NCBI RefSeq assembly: GCF_014851915.1
Contig: NZ_JACVAP010000001.1
Location: forward strand, 558,001 to 622,000
Reading direction: 5' to 3'
Length of the DNA: 64,000 nucleotides
Source of the DNA: Xanthomonas sp. XNM01
Lineage (GTDB): Bacteria; Pseudomonadota; Gammaproteobacteria; Xanthomonadales; Xanthomonadaceae
Shown in pieces: positions 1-13,063 of the stretch (positions are counted from its first letter, which is position 1; every line of letters begins with the position of its first letter). The position numbers and the translations under genes are program-made. The notes under the pieces are model-generated. The model saw only the letters and a program-made list of their open reading frames with translations, made no database searches and was not told where the DNA came from.

Positions 1-919
<919 letters not shown>

Positions 920-972
920 GCTGTCCCGTGGAGGGGGAGGCCGGCGGCCATGAACTATTTCGCGTGGGGGAG

Positions 973-1001
973 TTGCCGGACGGGCGGGGACGGGTTAAGA
1001 T
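973..1001 (+). promoter_or_regulatory. Putative sigma70 promoter of tRNA-Val
   Basis: A TTGCCG box at 973-978 is separated by exactly 17 bases from TAAGAT at 996-1001; each matches 4 of 6 consensus bases. A GC-rich discriminator (TCGCGCCC) follows and the tRNA begins 36 bases downstream. GC-rich discriminators are typical of stringently controlled stable-RNA promoters. This was called by eye only. Confidence 0.55.
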
Positions 1002-1036
1002 TCGCGCCCTTGCTGAGGCGCAGTCCTCGCAACGAT

Positions 1037-1111
1037 GGGCGGTTAGCTCAGCGGTAGAGCACTACCTTGACATGGTAGGGGTCACAGGTTCGAACCCTGT
1101 ACCGCCCACCA
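1037..1111 (+). tRNA. tRNA-Val(GAC)
   Basis: The acceptor arms GGGCGGT (1037-1043) and ACCGCCC (1101-1107) pair fully. The anticodon stem CTACC/GGTAG closes a seven-base loop with anticodon GAC, which reads GTC/GTT valine codons. The T-loop GTTCGAACC is present and CCA is encoded at 1109-1111. The gene is 75 bases long and stands alone between uvrB and a terminator. Confidence 0.97.
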
Positions 1112-1150
1112 CTCCAACGCCTGAAACCGGGCAGCGGGGTGGCACGATGG

Positions 1151-1178
1151 AAGGCCGGCCCATGCGCCGGCCTTTTTC
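1151..1178 (+). terminator. Intrinsic terminator after tRNA-Val
   Basis: A 9-bp perfect stem (1151-1159 with 1166-1174) closes a six-base loop and is followed by a T run reaching 1177. It lies 40 bases after the tRNA and should end the tRNA transcript. Confidence 0.85.
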
Positions 1179-1453
1179 GTTTGTGCGGTCTGTCGTCGTC
1201 AGGGCGGCGTCCTGATGCCTATCTCACTGCCCGCACGCGGCGTTGACCAGTCGAGGCGTCCCCGTGCCCAGCGTCACGCGCGTGAGGTGACGGCACCCGG
1301 TTTCGCCTTGATTCCAGACGGGCGCAATGGTTTGCTTGCACACGACTCCCGATACTCCCCGGTCGCCGCTCGACGGATGCGGCGCTGGAGACGCGCGACC
1401 CGCTGGGATGGGGCCGTCGGGCGAGGGATACGGATGGCATCGCGAGGAACGGC

Positions 1454-2017
1454 GTGACCGAGGACATCACCAGGCTCCTGCACTCCTGGCGCAGCGGCGA
1501 CGCCGATGCCGGCGAGCTGCTGTTCGACGAAGTCTACGGGGCGCTGCGCGGCATGGCGGTGGCCCGCCTGGGAAGTGGCCGTGACGATGTGACCCTGCGC
1601 CCGACCTCGCTGGTGCACGAGGCACTGCTGCGGATGATGGGGCGCGAGGTGGGGTTCGCCGATCGCGCGCATTTCTTCGCACTGGCCGCGCTGAAGATGC
1701 GCGCGGTCCTGGTCGACCACGCGCGCGCCAACCTGGCCGCCAAGCGGGGCGGAGGGGCGATCAACCTGACCCTGTCGCATGTCGATGCGCTCGACGGGCG
1801 GGTGGTCGACGATGTCGGTGATTGCGATGTGCTTGCGCTGCACCAGGCGCTGGTCCGGCTGAGCGAGCACGATCACCGCGCCGGACGGGCCGTGGAGATG
1901 GCGTATTTCGGCGGCATGTCGCACGAGGAGATCGCACTGGTGCTGGAGGTCTCGGTCCCCACCGTCGATCGCGACCTGCGCTTCGCCAAGGCCTGGCTCA
2001 ACCGGCAGTTGGCCTGA
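1454..2017 (+). CDS. ECF sigma factor, Sigma70_ECF (X6) type, without an anti-sigma neighbour
   Basis: This is a 187-residue group-4 RNA polymerase sigma factor. Region 2 lies at about residues 10-90 (with RPTSLVHEALLRM and HFFALAALKMR). Region 4 lies at about 125-187, with the helix-turn-helix MSHEEIALVLEVSVPTVDRDL. These features match the Sigma70_ECF family (TIGR02999-like). The chosen start is GTG at 1454, after GAGGA at 1444-1448; no better ATG precedes region 2. No anti-sigma gene is adjacent. Instead a Hanks-type kinase begins 35 bases downstream, so the two are probably one operon. In related ECF/kinase pairs (EcfP-PknT in Vibrio, EcfK-PknS in Xanthomonas) the kinase activates the sigma factor by phosphorylation; applying that here is inference. 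Confidence 0.88.
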   Translation: MTEDITRLLHSWRSGDADAGELLFDEVYGALRGMAVARLGSGRDDVTLRPTSLVHEALLRMMGREVGFADRAHFFALAALKMRAVLVDHARANLAAKRGGGAINLTLSHVDALDGRVVDDVGDCDVLALHQALVRLSEHDHRAGRAVEMAYFGGMSHEEIALVLEVSVPTVDRDLRFAKAWLNRQLA

Positions 2018-2052
2018 TCCATGCGGCGGATGCACATCTCGGGGGAGAGACG

Positions 2053-4818
2053 ATGGAAGGGGAACGCTGGCACCAGTTGCGCGCGTTGTTCGATGCGGTG
2101 TGCGACCTGCCGCCGGATACGTGGCGTGGGGAACTCGAACGGCTGACCGCCGACCCTCAGCTGGTCCGCGACACGCTGGACCTGCTCGAGGCGCAGACCG
2201 CGGTCCTGCAGCGGGCGCGGACGCCGCTCGACGGCATGCTGGCGCGGATGGCTGCACCCGAACTGGAGCCAGGCGATCTGCTCGGTCCCTGGCGGCTGAC
2301 CGAGCGCGTGGCGTCCGGCGGCATGGGCGTGGTCTACGCCGCCCAGCGTGACGACGGGCTGTATGAGCGCAAGGTGGCCGTCAAGCTGCTGCGCGGGCTT
2401 TCGGATCCCCAGACCACGCAGCGACTGGCCGTCGAGCGGCGGATCCTGGCCAGCCTGCAGCACCCCAACATCGCCCGGCTGTACGACGGCGGGACCACCG
2501 CCGCCGGGCTGCCCTATCTGGTGATGGAGTTCGTGGACGGCCAGCCACTGGATACGTGGTGCCGTGCGCGGCAGCTCGACCTGCGCCAGCGTCTGGCCCT
2601 GTTCGTGAAGGTCTGCCGGGCCGTGCAGGCGGCTCATGCGCATCTGGTGGTCCACTGCGATCTCAAGCCCGGCAACATCCTGGTCCGCGCCGAGGATGGC
2701 GAGCCGATGCTGCTGGATTTCGGCATCTCGCGCCTGCTCGACGACGGCAGCGACGGCGAGCACGGCCTGTTCTGCACGCCGGCCTATGCCGCGCCGGAGA
2801 CGCTGGCCGGTGGCACGGTCGGCGTCGCCGGCGACGTCTTCAGCCTGGGGGTGATCCTGGTCGAGCTGCTGGCCGACCGGCGCGTCGAGCGTGGCCTGGC
2901 CGACAGTGCCCGGCCGGTCGTGGCGCCGAGCGACTGGGTGTCCGCCGGCTGCGCCTGGCGCAGGAGACTGCGTGGCGACCTGGATGCGATCGCACGCCGC
3001 GCCTGCTCGCCGCTGCCGACCGGCCGCTATGGTTCGGTCGAGGCGCTGGCCGATGATGTGCAGCGCTACCTCGATCATCGTGCCGTCGCGGCGCGGCAGG
3101 GGGCCAGGCTCTATCGGATCGGGCGCGTGCTGCGCAGGCACTGGCAGGCCGCGAGCGCCGCCGGGCTGGTGCTGATGCTGTGTGGCGGCTTCGTCTGGCG
3201 CTTGGGCGAGGAGCGCAGCCAGGCCCGGCATGAAGCGCAGGTGGCCGAGCAGGTCGGCCAGTTCCTGCTGGCGGCGTTCGATGCGGCCGACCCGCGCAAG
3301 CGTGGCAAGGGCGAGGTCGAGGCGACGGCGCGTGAGGTGCTCGACGCTGGCGCGGCCAGGATCGCGACCGAGCTGGCAGACTCGCCCGGCATGCGCGCCC
3401 GCGTCCAGCATGTGATCGGTCAGGCGTACATGAACATCGGCCAGCGGCAGCGTGCTGAAGACCTGCTGCGCGTTGCGGCCGATTCATTGCTGTCGCCCGA
3501 GGTCGACCGGCCACTCGAGGCAGTGGACGCCCTGAACGAGCTGCGCACCTTGCTGGCCAACGGGAGCCATGGCGAGGAGGCCGAGCAGGTGGCGCGACGT
3601 GCGCTGGGCGTGGTCGAGCGGCAGCCGCCGGGCGAGCAGGCGATGGTCATGCGCGCGCGCGCGTTCAACTCGCTGGGCCTGGCGCTCATGGAGCAGGAGC
3701 GCTTCCAGCCAGCGCTGGAAGCGTTCGAGGAGTCACTGCGGCTGCGCGAGGGAACATCCGACTGGGGGCGGCGACAGGCCGTCGTGCTGAACAATATCGG
3801 CCTGCTTTATCGCCGCTGGGACCGGCTGGAGCAGTCGCAGGAGGTCCTGGAGCGCGCGTTGGCGTTGAAGGTGGAGCTGCATGGCCTGGCGTCCTATGAG
3901 GTCTGGACCACGCGGCACGTGTTGTCGCTGACCGTATCCGGGCAGGGGCGCCTGCGCGATGCCGAAGCGTTGCAGAAGCAGAACCTGGCGCTGGCACTGG
4001 ACCTGTTCGGCGAGGACAGCGACAACACCGCCACGGTCTACAACGAACTGGCCGGCATCAACCAGGACCTGGGCGACTATCACGCCGCATCGGCCTACTA
4101 CGCGCGCGCACTGGAAATCCAGGCGCGCGCGCTGGGCGAGGACAGCGTCGATTACGCGGTGACACTGAACAATTCCGCCGGCCTGGAGGAGTGGCGTGGC
4201 GACGCGGAGCGTGCGATCTCGATGTACCGGCGCTCGTTCGGCATACGCACCGCCAGACTGGGGCCCGATGCCGGCCCGAGTCTGCGTGCAGGCGCCAACC
4301 TCGGGCGCGCGCTAATGCGGGCAGGCCGTCTGGAGGAGGCCAGGCCGTTGCTCGCGCATGCCGCGGAGGTCTGGTCCACGCGTCTGGAGCCCGATGCATC
4401 GGACATGCTGATCACGCGGATGGGGCAGGCCGAGTGGGAGATGCGCTCGGCGCGCTTCAGCCAGGCGCAGGCCGCGCTGGATGCACTGCAGCCCTTGCTG
4501 GAGGGCAAGCCGCCGCAGCTGCGGATGCGTCACCAGGCGCTGCTTGCCGAGCTGCTGCAGCGGCAGGGGCGCAGCCCCGAGGCTGCCGACGCCTGGCAGC
4601 GGACCATGTCGATGGCCGAGGCGCAGTTCGGTGTCGACACGATTTCCACGGCACGACATCGCATGCCGCTGGCCGAGGCGCTGTTCGATGCGGGGCGCCC
4701 GGACGAGGCCCGCGAGCAGTTGCAGCTTGCAGCGCCACCACTGCGTGAGCAGTTGGTTCCGGGTGCCGAGTTGCTGACGCGGATGCAGCAACTGGAGGCG
4801 CGGCTCCGCACGGGCTGA
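2053..4818 (+). CDS. Membrane Ser/Thr protein kinase with C-terminal TPR repeats
   Basis: This is a 921-residue protein. An N-terminal helical segment (1-75) is followed by a Hanks-type kinase domain (about 80-345): glycine loop VASGGMGVVY at 86-95, ATP lysine K111, catalytic loop HCDLKPGN at 201-208, DFG at 222-224 and APE at 247-249. The catalytic arginine before the Asp is Cys (HCD), making it a non-RD kinase, which usually does not need activation-loop phosphorylation. One membrane span (about 364-382) leads to an extended TPR region (about 420-915), predicted outside the cytoplasmic membrane. The start ATG 2053 follows GGGGGAGAG at 2041-2049. It probably senses an envelope signal and acts on the upstream ECF sigma factor; the partner is inferred from adjacency. 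Confidence 0.9.
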   Translation: MEGERWHQLRALFDAVCDLPPDTWRGELERLTADPQLVRDTLDLLEAQTAVLQRARTPLDGMLARMAAPELEPGDLLGPWRLTERVASGGMGVVYAAQRDDGLYERKVAVKLLRGLSDPQTTQRLAVERRILASLQHPNIARLYDGGTTAAGLPYLVMEFVDGQPLDTWCRARQLDLRQRLALFVKVCRAVQAAHAHLVVHCDLKPGNILVRAEDGEPMLLDFGISRLLDDGSDGEHGLFCTPAYAAPETLAGGTVGVAGDVFSLGVILVELLADRRVERGLADSARPVVAPSDWVSAGCAWRRRLRGDLDAIARRACSPLPTGRYGSVEALADDVQRYLDHRAVAARQGARLYRIGRVLRRHWQAASAAGLVLMLCGGFVWRLGEERSQARHEAQVAEQVGQFLLAAFDAADPRKRGKGEVEATAREVLDAGAARIATELADSPGMRARVQHVIGQAYMNIGQRQRAEDLLRVAADSLLSPEVDRPLEAVDALNELRTLLANGSHGEEAEQVARRALGVVERQPPGEQAMVMRARAFNSLGLALMEQERFQPALEAFEESLRLREGTSDWGRRQAVVLNNIGLLYRRWDRLEQSQEVLERALALKVELHGLASYEVWTTRHVLSLTVSGQGRLRDAEALQKQNLALALDLFGEDSDNTATVYNELAGINQDLGDYHAASAYYARALEIQARALGEDSVDYAVTLNNSAGLEEWRGDAERAISMYRRSFGIRTARLGPDAGPSLRAGANLGRALMRAGRLEEARPLLAHAAEVWSTRLEPDASDMLITRMGQAEWEMRSARFSQAQAALDALQPLLEGKPPQLRMRHQALLAELLQRQGRSPEAADAWQRTMSMAEAQFGVDTISTARHRMPLAEALFDAGRPDEAREQLQLAAPPLREQLVPGAELLTRMQQLEARLRTG

Positions 4819-5277
4819 GGCAATGCGGGGGTCTGGCGTCCGCTGGCGCCGTGGTGCTTCCTGTCGGTCTGTGTCCGGCAGTGCATCCGGTGTGCGAGTC
4901 CCGCACCTCGGCTGGACAGCGCCGGTTTCTGCGCACGGCGCCAGTGCCTGGAGTGGATCCGCGCGTTTTCGCCGTTGGGTTGCTGGCGAACTCCCGTGTC
5001 GGAGATCTGCAGCGGAGCGTCCATTGGCGCCGGTGTCACGCAATCATGTCGGCGTGGCGATGCTCCGCCATCCGTCCGATGTTGACGACCGTGCCAATGA
5101 GGCGCCTGCCGCGGCGCCGCGTTGTCTGCGGCGTTCAGGCGTGCCGGCGCAACGGTCGATGGTACTCAGGCATAGCGACCAGGTCGCAGTGAAACCAGGG
5201 CGGCCCTGGCCTCCAGCCGCGCCGGAAGCGGTCCAGGCGCGGCGATGTCGGGGCGGTGCAGCAGCGGCTCGCCGGGA
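4819..5277. other. Intergenic region with no recognisable gene
   Basis: These 459 bases lie between the convergent kinase and parE genes. The short open frames here have no recognisable domain, no convincing ribosome binding site and no family resemblance. No strong terminator hairpin with a T run was seen. Confidence 0.6.
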
Positions 5278-7167
5278 TCAGACTTCCAGCGATGCCAGGT
5301 CGCCCTTGGTCTCCAGCCACTGCTTGCGGTCGCTCGCGCGCTTCTTCGCCAGCAGCATGTCCATCAGTGCCTGGGTCTGCTCGCCGTCGTCGACGGTCAG
5401 CTGGACCAGGCGGCGGGTATCGGGATGGATCGCCGATTCGCGCAGCTGCTCGGGATTCATCTCGCCCAGGCCCTTGAAGCGGGTCACGTTGACCTGGCCC
5501 TTGAGCTTCTCGCGCGCGATCTTCTCCAGCAGCAGGCGCTTTTCCTCTTCGTCCAGCGCGTAGAACACCTGCTTGCCCACGTCCACGCGGAACAGCGGCG
5601 GCATCGCCACGAACACGTGGCCGGCCGCGACCAGCGCCGGGAAGTGGCGCAGGAACAGCGCGCTGAGCAGGGTGGCGATGTGCAGGCCGTCGGAGTCGGC
5701 ATCGGCCAGGATCACGACCTTGCCGTAGCGCAGGCCGGTGATGTCGTCCTTGCCCGGGTCACAGCCGATGGCGATGGCCAGGTTGTGCACTTCCTCGGAG
5801 GCCAGCACGGTGGTGCTGGCGACTTCCCAGGTGTTCAGGATCTTGCCGCGCAGCGGCAGGATCGCCTGGAAATCCTTGTCGCGGGCCTGCTTGGCGCTGC
5901 CGCCGGCCGAGTCGCCCTCGACCAGGAAAAGCTCGGTGCGCGATAGGTCCTGGCTGATGCAGTCGGCCAGCTTGCCGGGCAGGGCAGGGCCCTGGGTGAC
6001 CTTCTTGCGGACGACCTGCTTTTCGGTCTTCAGGCGCGCGCTGGCGCGGTCGATCGCGATCTGCGCGATCTTCTCGCCCAGGTCCACGTGCTGGTTCAGC
6101 CACAGGCTGAAGGCGTCGTGCGCGGCGCCTTCGATGAAGCCGGCGGCCTGGCGCGAGGACAGGCGTTCCTTGGTCTGGCCGCTGAACTGCGGGTCGGTCA
6201 TCTTCAGCGACAGCACGAAGGCGACGCGGTCCCACACGTCTTCCGGCGCCAGCTTGACGCCGCGCGGCAGCAGGTTGCGGAAGTCGCAGAACTCGCGCAG
6301 CGCATCGGTCAGTCCCGAGCGCAGGCCGTTGACGTGGGTGCCGTGCTGGGCGGTGGGAATCAGGTTGACGTAGCTCTCCTGCACCAGTTCGCCTTCGGCG
6401 ATCCAGGACACGGCCCAGTCGACGACCTCGGTGTCCTTCTTCAGCGTGCCGACGAACAGTTCCGGCGGCAGCAGCTCACGCCCGGCCAGTTCGCCGCGCA
6501 GGTAGTCGCGCAGGCCGTCCTCGAAGTACCAGGTGTCGCGCTCGCCGGTGGCCTCGTCGACCAGGGTCACGTTCAGGCCGGGGCAGAGCACGGCCTTGGC
6601 CCGCAGCAGGTGGCGCAGCGCCCGCGCATTGATCTTCGGCGTGTCGAAATACTTCGGATCCGGCCAGAAGCGCACCTTGGTGCCGGTGTTCTTCTTGCCG
6701 ACCGAGCCGATGACTTCCAGCGGAGTGGCGCGATCGCCGTCGCGGAAGGTGATCAGGTGTTCGCTGCCTTCGCGCTTGATCCGTACCTCGACCAGATTCG
6801 ACAGCGCATTGACCACGCTGACGCCCACGCCATGCAGGCCGCCGCTGAAGGTGTAGTTCTTGTTGCTGAACTTGCCGCCGGCATGCAGCCGGGTCAGGAT
6901 CAGTTCCACGCCCGGGATCTTCTCCTCGGGATGGATGTCCACCGGCATGCCGCGGCCGTCGTCGGAGACCTCGCAGCTGCCGTCCTTGAACAGCGTCACC
7001 TCGATCGCCTTGGCGTGGCCGGCCAGCGCCTCGTCGACCGCGTTGTCGATCACTTCCTGGGCCAGATGGTTGGGCCGGGCCGTATCGGTGTACATGCCGG
7101 GCCGGCGCTTGACCGGGTCAAGGCCGGAGAGGACTTCGATGTCGGCGGCGTTGTAACGGCTGCTCAT
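5278..7167 (-). CDS. parE: ParE, DNA topoisomerase IV subunit B
   Basis: ParE is the ATPase subunit of topoisomerase IV, which decatenates daughter chromosomes together with ParC (49911-52157 in this window). The 629-residue length fits ParE rather than the longer GyrB. The GHKL ATPase domain shows DNAVDEAL (41-48), DDGRGMPVD (69-77) and GGLHGVGVSVVN (109-120). The TOPRIM domain shows EGDSAGG (417-423), PLRGK (438-442) and DADSDG (489-494), the metal-binding acidic cluster. The start MSSRYNAADIEVL at 7167 was chosen by family resemblance over an in-frame start 63 bases upstream; the ribosome binding site is weak. It stands alone on the minus strand. Confidence 0.96.
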   Translation of the reverse strand: MSSRYNAADIEVLSGLDPVKRRPGMYTDTARPNHLAQEVIDNAVDEALAGHAKAIEVTLFKDGSCEVSDDGRGMPVDIHPEEKIPGVELILTRLHAGGKFSNKNYTFSGGLHGVGVSVVNALSNLVEVRIKREGSEHLITFRDGDRATPLEVIGSVGKKNTGTKVRFWPDPKYFDTPKINARALRHLLRAKAVLCPGLNVTLVDEATGERDTWYFEDGLRDYLRGELAGRELLPPELFVGTLKKDTEVVDWAVSWIAEGELVQESYVNLIPTAQHGTHVNGLRSGLTDALREFCDFRNLLPRGVKLAPEDVWDRVAFVLSLKMTDPQFSGQTKERLSSRQAAGFIEGAAHDAFSLWLNQHVDLGEKIAQIAIDRASARLKTEKQVVRKKVTQGPALPGKLADCISQDLSRTELFLVEGDSAGGSAKQARDKDFQAILPLRGKILNTWEVASTTVLASEEVHNLAIAIGCDPGKDDITGLRYGKVVILADADSDGLHIATLLSALFLRHFPALVAAGHVFVAMPPLFRVDVGKQVFYALDEEEKRLLLEKIAREKLKGQVNVTRFKGLGEMNPEQLRESAIHPDTRRLVQLTVDDGEQTQALMDMLLAKKRASDRKQWLETKGDLASLEV

Positions 7168-7337
7168 GGATCTGTCTGGATAGCTCGCGGAACGACGCGG
7201 GAGTGTGCCGCCTGGAGCGCTTTTTTGCACGTTGCCGGTGTTCAGGGCCGCGCAGGCTGGCGGGGCGTATAACGGACGCTGGAAGGGTGGGCGTGCCGCC
7301 CCCGTTCCGACCGCCGGACCCGATGTGGAGGATGACC

Positions 7338-7601
7338 ATGAACCGACGCCTGATCTGGATCGCCGCGACCGCCGCTGTGGGTGTGCTGGCCGCGATGCCG
7401 CTGCTGGCCCAGAACCGCCAGGGACAGCCCCAGCAGTCTGCCGGCCAGGGCCAGAAGCTCGACGAGCACAAGGCCCAGGAGCAGCGCGAGCGCGATGCTG
7501 ATGCCGAGCGCGCCAAGCGCCGCGAGGCCGCGCGTGCCGGTCGCGATGGCCGCGACAAGTCGCAGCCCAAGCAGGAAGAAGAGGAGCGGGACCCGCGCTG
7601 A
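7338..7601 (+). CDS. Small secreted highly charged protein, unknown function
   Basis: This is an 87-residue product. The first 25 residues (MNRRLIWIAATAAVG...LLAQ) form a clear Sec signal peptide. The remainder is low-complexity and rich in Gln, Arg, Lys, Glu and Asp, with no cysteine. GGAGG at 7327-7331 sits six bases before ATG 7338 and decides the start. The gene lies between divergent parE and the pyrG promoter and is probably monocistronic, because a hairpin follows. No family is recognised; a periplasmic coiled or disordered protein is a guess from composition. Confidence 0.65.
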   Translation: MNRRLIWIAATAAVGVLAAMPLLAQNRQGQPQQSAGQGQKLDEHKAQEQRERDADAERAKRREAARAGRDGRDKSQPKQEEEERDPR

Positions 7602-7615
7602 GCGGGCCCGCGACG

Positions 7616-7640
7616 GCCGCCGGACCCGCTGTCCGGCGGT
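7616..7640 (+). terminator. Hairpin after the small secreted protein gene
   Basis: A GC-rich 9-bp stem (7617-7625 with 7631-7639) has loop CCGCT. No T run follows, so it may be a weak terminator or a 3'-end stabilising hairpin. Confidence 0.4.
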
Positions 7641-7670
7641 CACCGGAACGGGTCGTATCGCGACCGTGGC

Positions 7671-9400
<1,730 letters not shown>

Positions 9401-9550
9401 GCCCCGCCGCCTCGCAGGTCCCGGAGGCGGTTGCGCCAGGCGCTGCTTGAAAGGCGGGCGATGCCGGAGCGGTTGGAAACACCGCAGGCTGCCCGCACGT
9501 TCGTCCCACCCGCTCCGATGGAGCGGGACTCAATGACAACAGGTGACGTG

Positions 9551-10384
9551 ATGAAGCTCTGTGGATTCGAAGTCGGGCTGGACCAGCCGCTGTTCCTGAT
9601 CGCCGGCCCGTGCGTGATCGAGTCGATGCAGCTGCAGCTCGACGTCGCCGGCCAGCTGAAGGAGATCACCGGCCGGCTCGGGATCAACTTCATCTTCAAG
9701 TCCAGCTTCGACAAGGCCAACCGCACCTCGGGCACCAGCTTCCGCGGGCCGGGTCTGGAAGAGGGCTTGAAGGTGCTGGACGCGGTGAAGAAGCAGATCG
9801 GCGTGCCGGTGCTGACCGACGTGCACGAATACACGCCGATGAACGAGGTCGCCGCCGTCGTCGACGTGCTGCAGACCCCGGCCTTCCTCGTACGCCAGAC
9901 CGACTTCATCAGGAACGTCTGCTCGGCCGGCAAGCCGGTCAACATCAAGAAGGGCCAGTTCCTGTCGCCGTGGGACATGAAGCCTGTGGTCGACAAGGCG
10001 AAGTCGACCGGCAACGAGCAGATCATGGTCTGCGAGCGCGGTGCGAGCTTCGGCTACAACAACCTGGTCAGCGACATGCGCTCGCTGTCGGTGATGCGCG
10101 AGACCGGCTGCCCTGTGGTGTTCGACGCGACGCATTCGGTGCAATTGCCGGGCGGGCAGGGCGGCAGTTCCGGCGGCCAGCGCGAGTTCGTGCCGGTGCT
10201 GGCGCGCGCAGCGGTGGCGGTGGGCGTGGCCGGCGTGTTCGCCGAGACCCACCCGGATCCGTCCAAGGCGCTGTCCGACGGCCCCAATGCCTGGCCGCTG
10301 GCGAAGATGGAGGCGCTGCTGGAAACGCTGCTGCAGCTCGATTCGATCACCAAGAAGAACGGTTTCCTGGAACAGGCGCTGTAA
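9551..10384 (+). CDS. kdsA: KdsA, 3-deoxy-D-manno-octulosonate 8-phosphate synthase
   Basis: KdsA condenses phosphoenolpyruvate with arabinose 5-phosphate to make KDO-8-phosphate for the lipopolysaccharide core. The 277-residue protein has the family segments [52 protein letters not shown] and [20 protein letters not shown] 9551 ([10 protein letters not shown]) is preceded by AGGTGA at 9540-9545. An ATG 18 bases upstream lies before this site and is disfavoured. It is 150 bases downstream of pyrG and is followed by a hairpin terminator before eno. Confidence 0.97.
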   Translation: MKLCGFEVGLDQPLFLIAGPCVIESMQLQLDVAGQLKEITGRLGINFIFKSSFDKANRTSGTSFRGPGLEEGLKVLDAVKKQIGVPVLTDVHEYTPMNEVAAVVDVLQTPAFLVRQTDFIRNVCSAGKPVNIKKGQFLSPWDMKPVVDKAKSTGNEQIMVCERGASFGYNNLVSDMRSLSVMRETGCPVVFDATHSVQLPGGQGGSSGGQREFVPVLARAAVAVGVAGVFAETHPDPSKALSDGPNAWPLAKMEALLETLLQLDSITKKNGFLEQAL

Positions 10385-10412
10385 TCCGCCGACGCAGGCA
10401 ACGGTGTACCGG

Positions 10413-10440
10413 AAGGGCCGCTCGATGAGCGGCCCTTTCC
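10413..10440 (+). terminator. Hairpin terminator between kdsA and eno
   Basis: An 11-bp perfect stem (10413-10423 with 10427-10437) has a three-base GAT loop and a short T run (TTT). The T run is weak, so read-through into eno is possible. The rest of the 295-base kdsA-eno gap holds no gene that I can support. Confidence 0.65.
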
Positions 10441-10463
10441 GTATCTGCCGTCGCCTGGACTGA

Positions 10464-11972
<1,509 letters not shown>

Positions 11973-11985
11973 CCCGGGAACCGTC

Positions 11986-12348
11986 ATGCGCGCATTGCGC
12001 TGGGTGCTGCTGGGGCTGGTGCTGCTGCTGGGATGGTTGCAGTACCGGCTCTGGTTCGGCACGGGCAGCGTGGGTGACGTGACGGTGCTGGAGGCGCAGG
12101 TCGAGCATCAGCGCCGCGAGAACGGCGGTCTGGGCGAACGCAACGACGCTCTGGCCGCCGAGGTCCGGGATCTGAAGGAAGGCGTGGCGGCCGCGGAAGA
12201 GCGCGCGCGCAGCGAGCTGGGCATGATCAAGCCCGGCGAGACCTTCTATCGCGTGGTCGAGGACGCGCCGCGGCGCGGTGCGGCTCCTCCGCCCCTGCCG
12301 CCCCCGGCGGACGACTCCCAGCCGCAACCGTTGCCGGAGGATCCGTGA
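11986..12348 (+). CDS. ftsB: FtsB, cell division protein
   Basis: FtsB is a bitopic divisome protein that forms a complex with FtsL and FtsQ and helps activate septal FtsWI. The 120-residue product has a membrane span at about residues 4-21, a coiled coil at about 30-75 and the conserved tail [15 protein letters not shown], followed by a Pro-rich end. The stop overlaps the ispD start by one base (TGATG), so translation is probably coupled. Confidence 0.93.
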   Translation: MRALRWVLLGLVLLLGWLQYRLWFGTGSVGDVTVLEAQVEHQRRENGGLGERNDALAAEVRDLKEGVAAAEERARSELGMIKPGETFYRVVEDAPRRGAAPPPLPPPADDSQPQPLPEDP

Positions 12349-13037
12349 TGGCCGCGATCTGGGCCGTGGTACCGGCTGCCGGGCGCGGCACGCGCTTCGG
12401 TGGCGACATTCCCAAGCAGTATCTCGATGTCGGCGGCCGCAGTGTGCTCGAGTACACGCTCGAGGCGCTACTCGCGCATGCTTCCGTTGCCGGTGTGATG
12501 GTGGCGGTTTCGGCGGATGACCGGTTGTGGCCGGGCTGGACGGAGTTCGCCGGCAAGCCTGTCCTGGCCTGCGTCGGCGGCGACAACCGTGCCGCTTCGG
12601 TGCTGGCGGCGCTCGATGCGCTGCCGGAAAGCGTGCGGGGCGATGATTTCGTGCTGGTCCACGATGCCGCGCGCCCGAATCTGGCGCTCGACGATCTGGA
12701 CCGCCTGCTCGAACGCGGGCGCGCCGATCCGGTCGGCGCGATCCTCGCCGCACCGGTGCGCGATACGCTCAAGCGGGCCGGCGACGATGGTGGCATCGAT
12801 GGTACCGAGCCGCGCGAGCGCCTGTGGCGTGCGCTGACGCCGCAACTGTTCCGCCGCCTGCAGCTGAGCCGTGCGCTGCAGGGGGCGGCCGAGGCCGGAC
12901 TCGAGGTCACCGACGAAGCGATGGCGATGGAGCGGCAGGGCCTGCGTCCGCTGCTGGTCGAAGGCGCCGAATCCAATTTCAAGATCACCACGCCGGCGGA
13001 CCTGGCCAGGTTCGCGTTCGAGCGTTCGCAACGCTGA
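12348..13037 (+). CDS. ispD: IspD, 2-C-methyl-D-erythritol 4-phosphate cytidylyltransferase
   Basis: IspD transfers CMP to methylerythritol phosphate in the non-mevalonate isoprenoid pathway. The 229-residue protein has the CTP-binding loop [18 protein letters not shown] at the N terminus, LVHDAARPN mid-protein and [10 protein letters not shown] near the end. GGAGG at 12336-12340 is seven bases before ATG 12348. A GTG three bases earlier is too close to that site. Dxr, IspD and IspF from this window catalyse MEP-pathway steps, with UppS using the product further on. Confidence 0.97.
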   Translation: MAAIWAVVPAAGRGTRFGGDIPKQYLDVGGRSVLEYTLEALLAHASVAGVMVAVSADDRLWPGWTEFAGKPVLACVGGDNRAASVLAALDALPESVRGDDFVLVHDAARPNLALDDLDRLLERGRADPVGAILAAPVRDTLKRAGDDGGIDGTEPRERLWRALTPQLFRRLQLSRALQGAAEAGLEVTDEAMAMERQGLRPLLVEGAESNFKITTPADLARFAFERSQR

Positions 13038-13063
13038 GCCACGCCATGCGACAGGAGGTCGCG

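Noticed and set aside
4851-5192. 113-codon plus-strand frame between the kinase and parE
   Set aside because: No ribosome binding site, no domain, and Arg/Cys-rich composition typical of random GC-rich frames.
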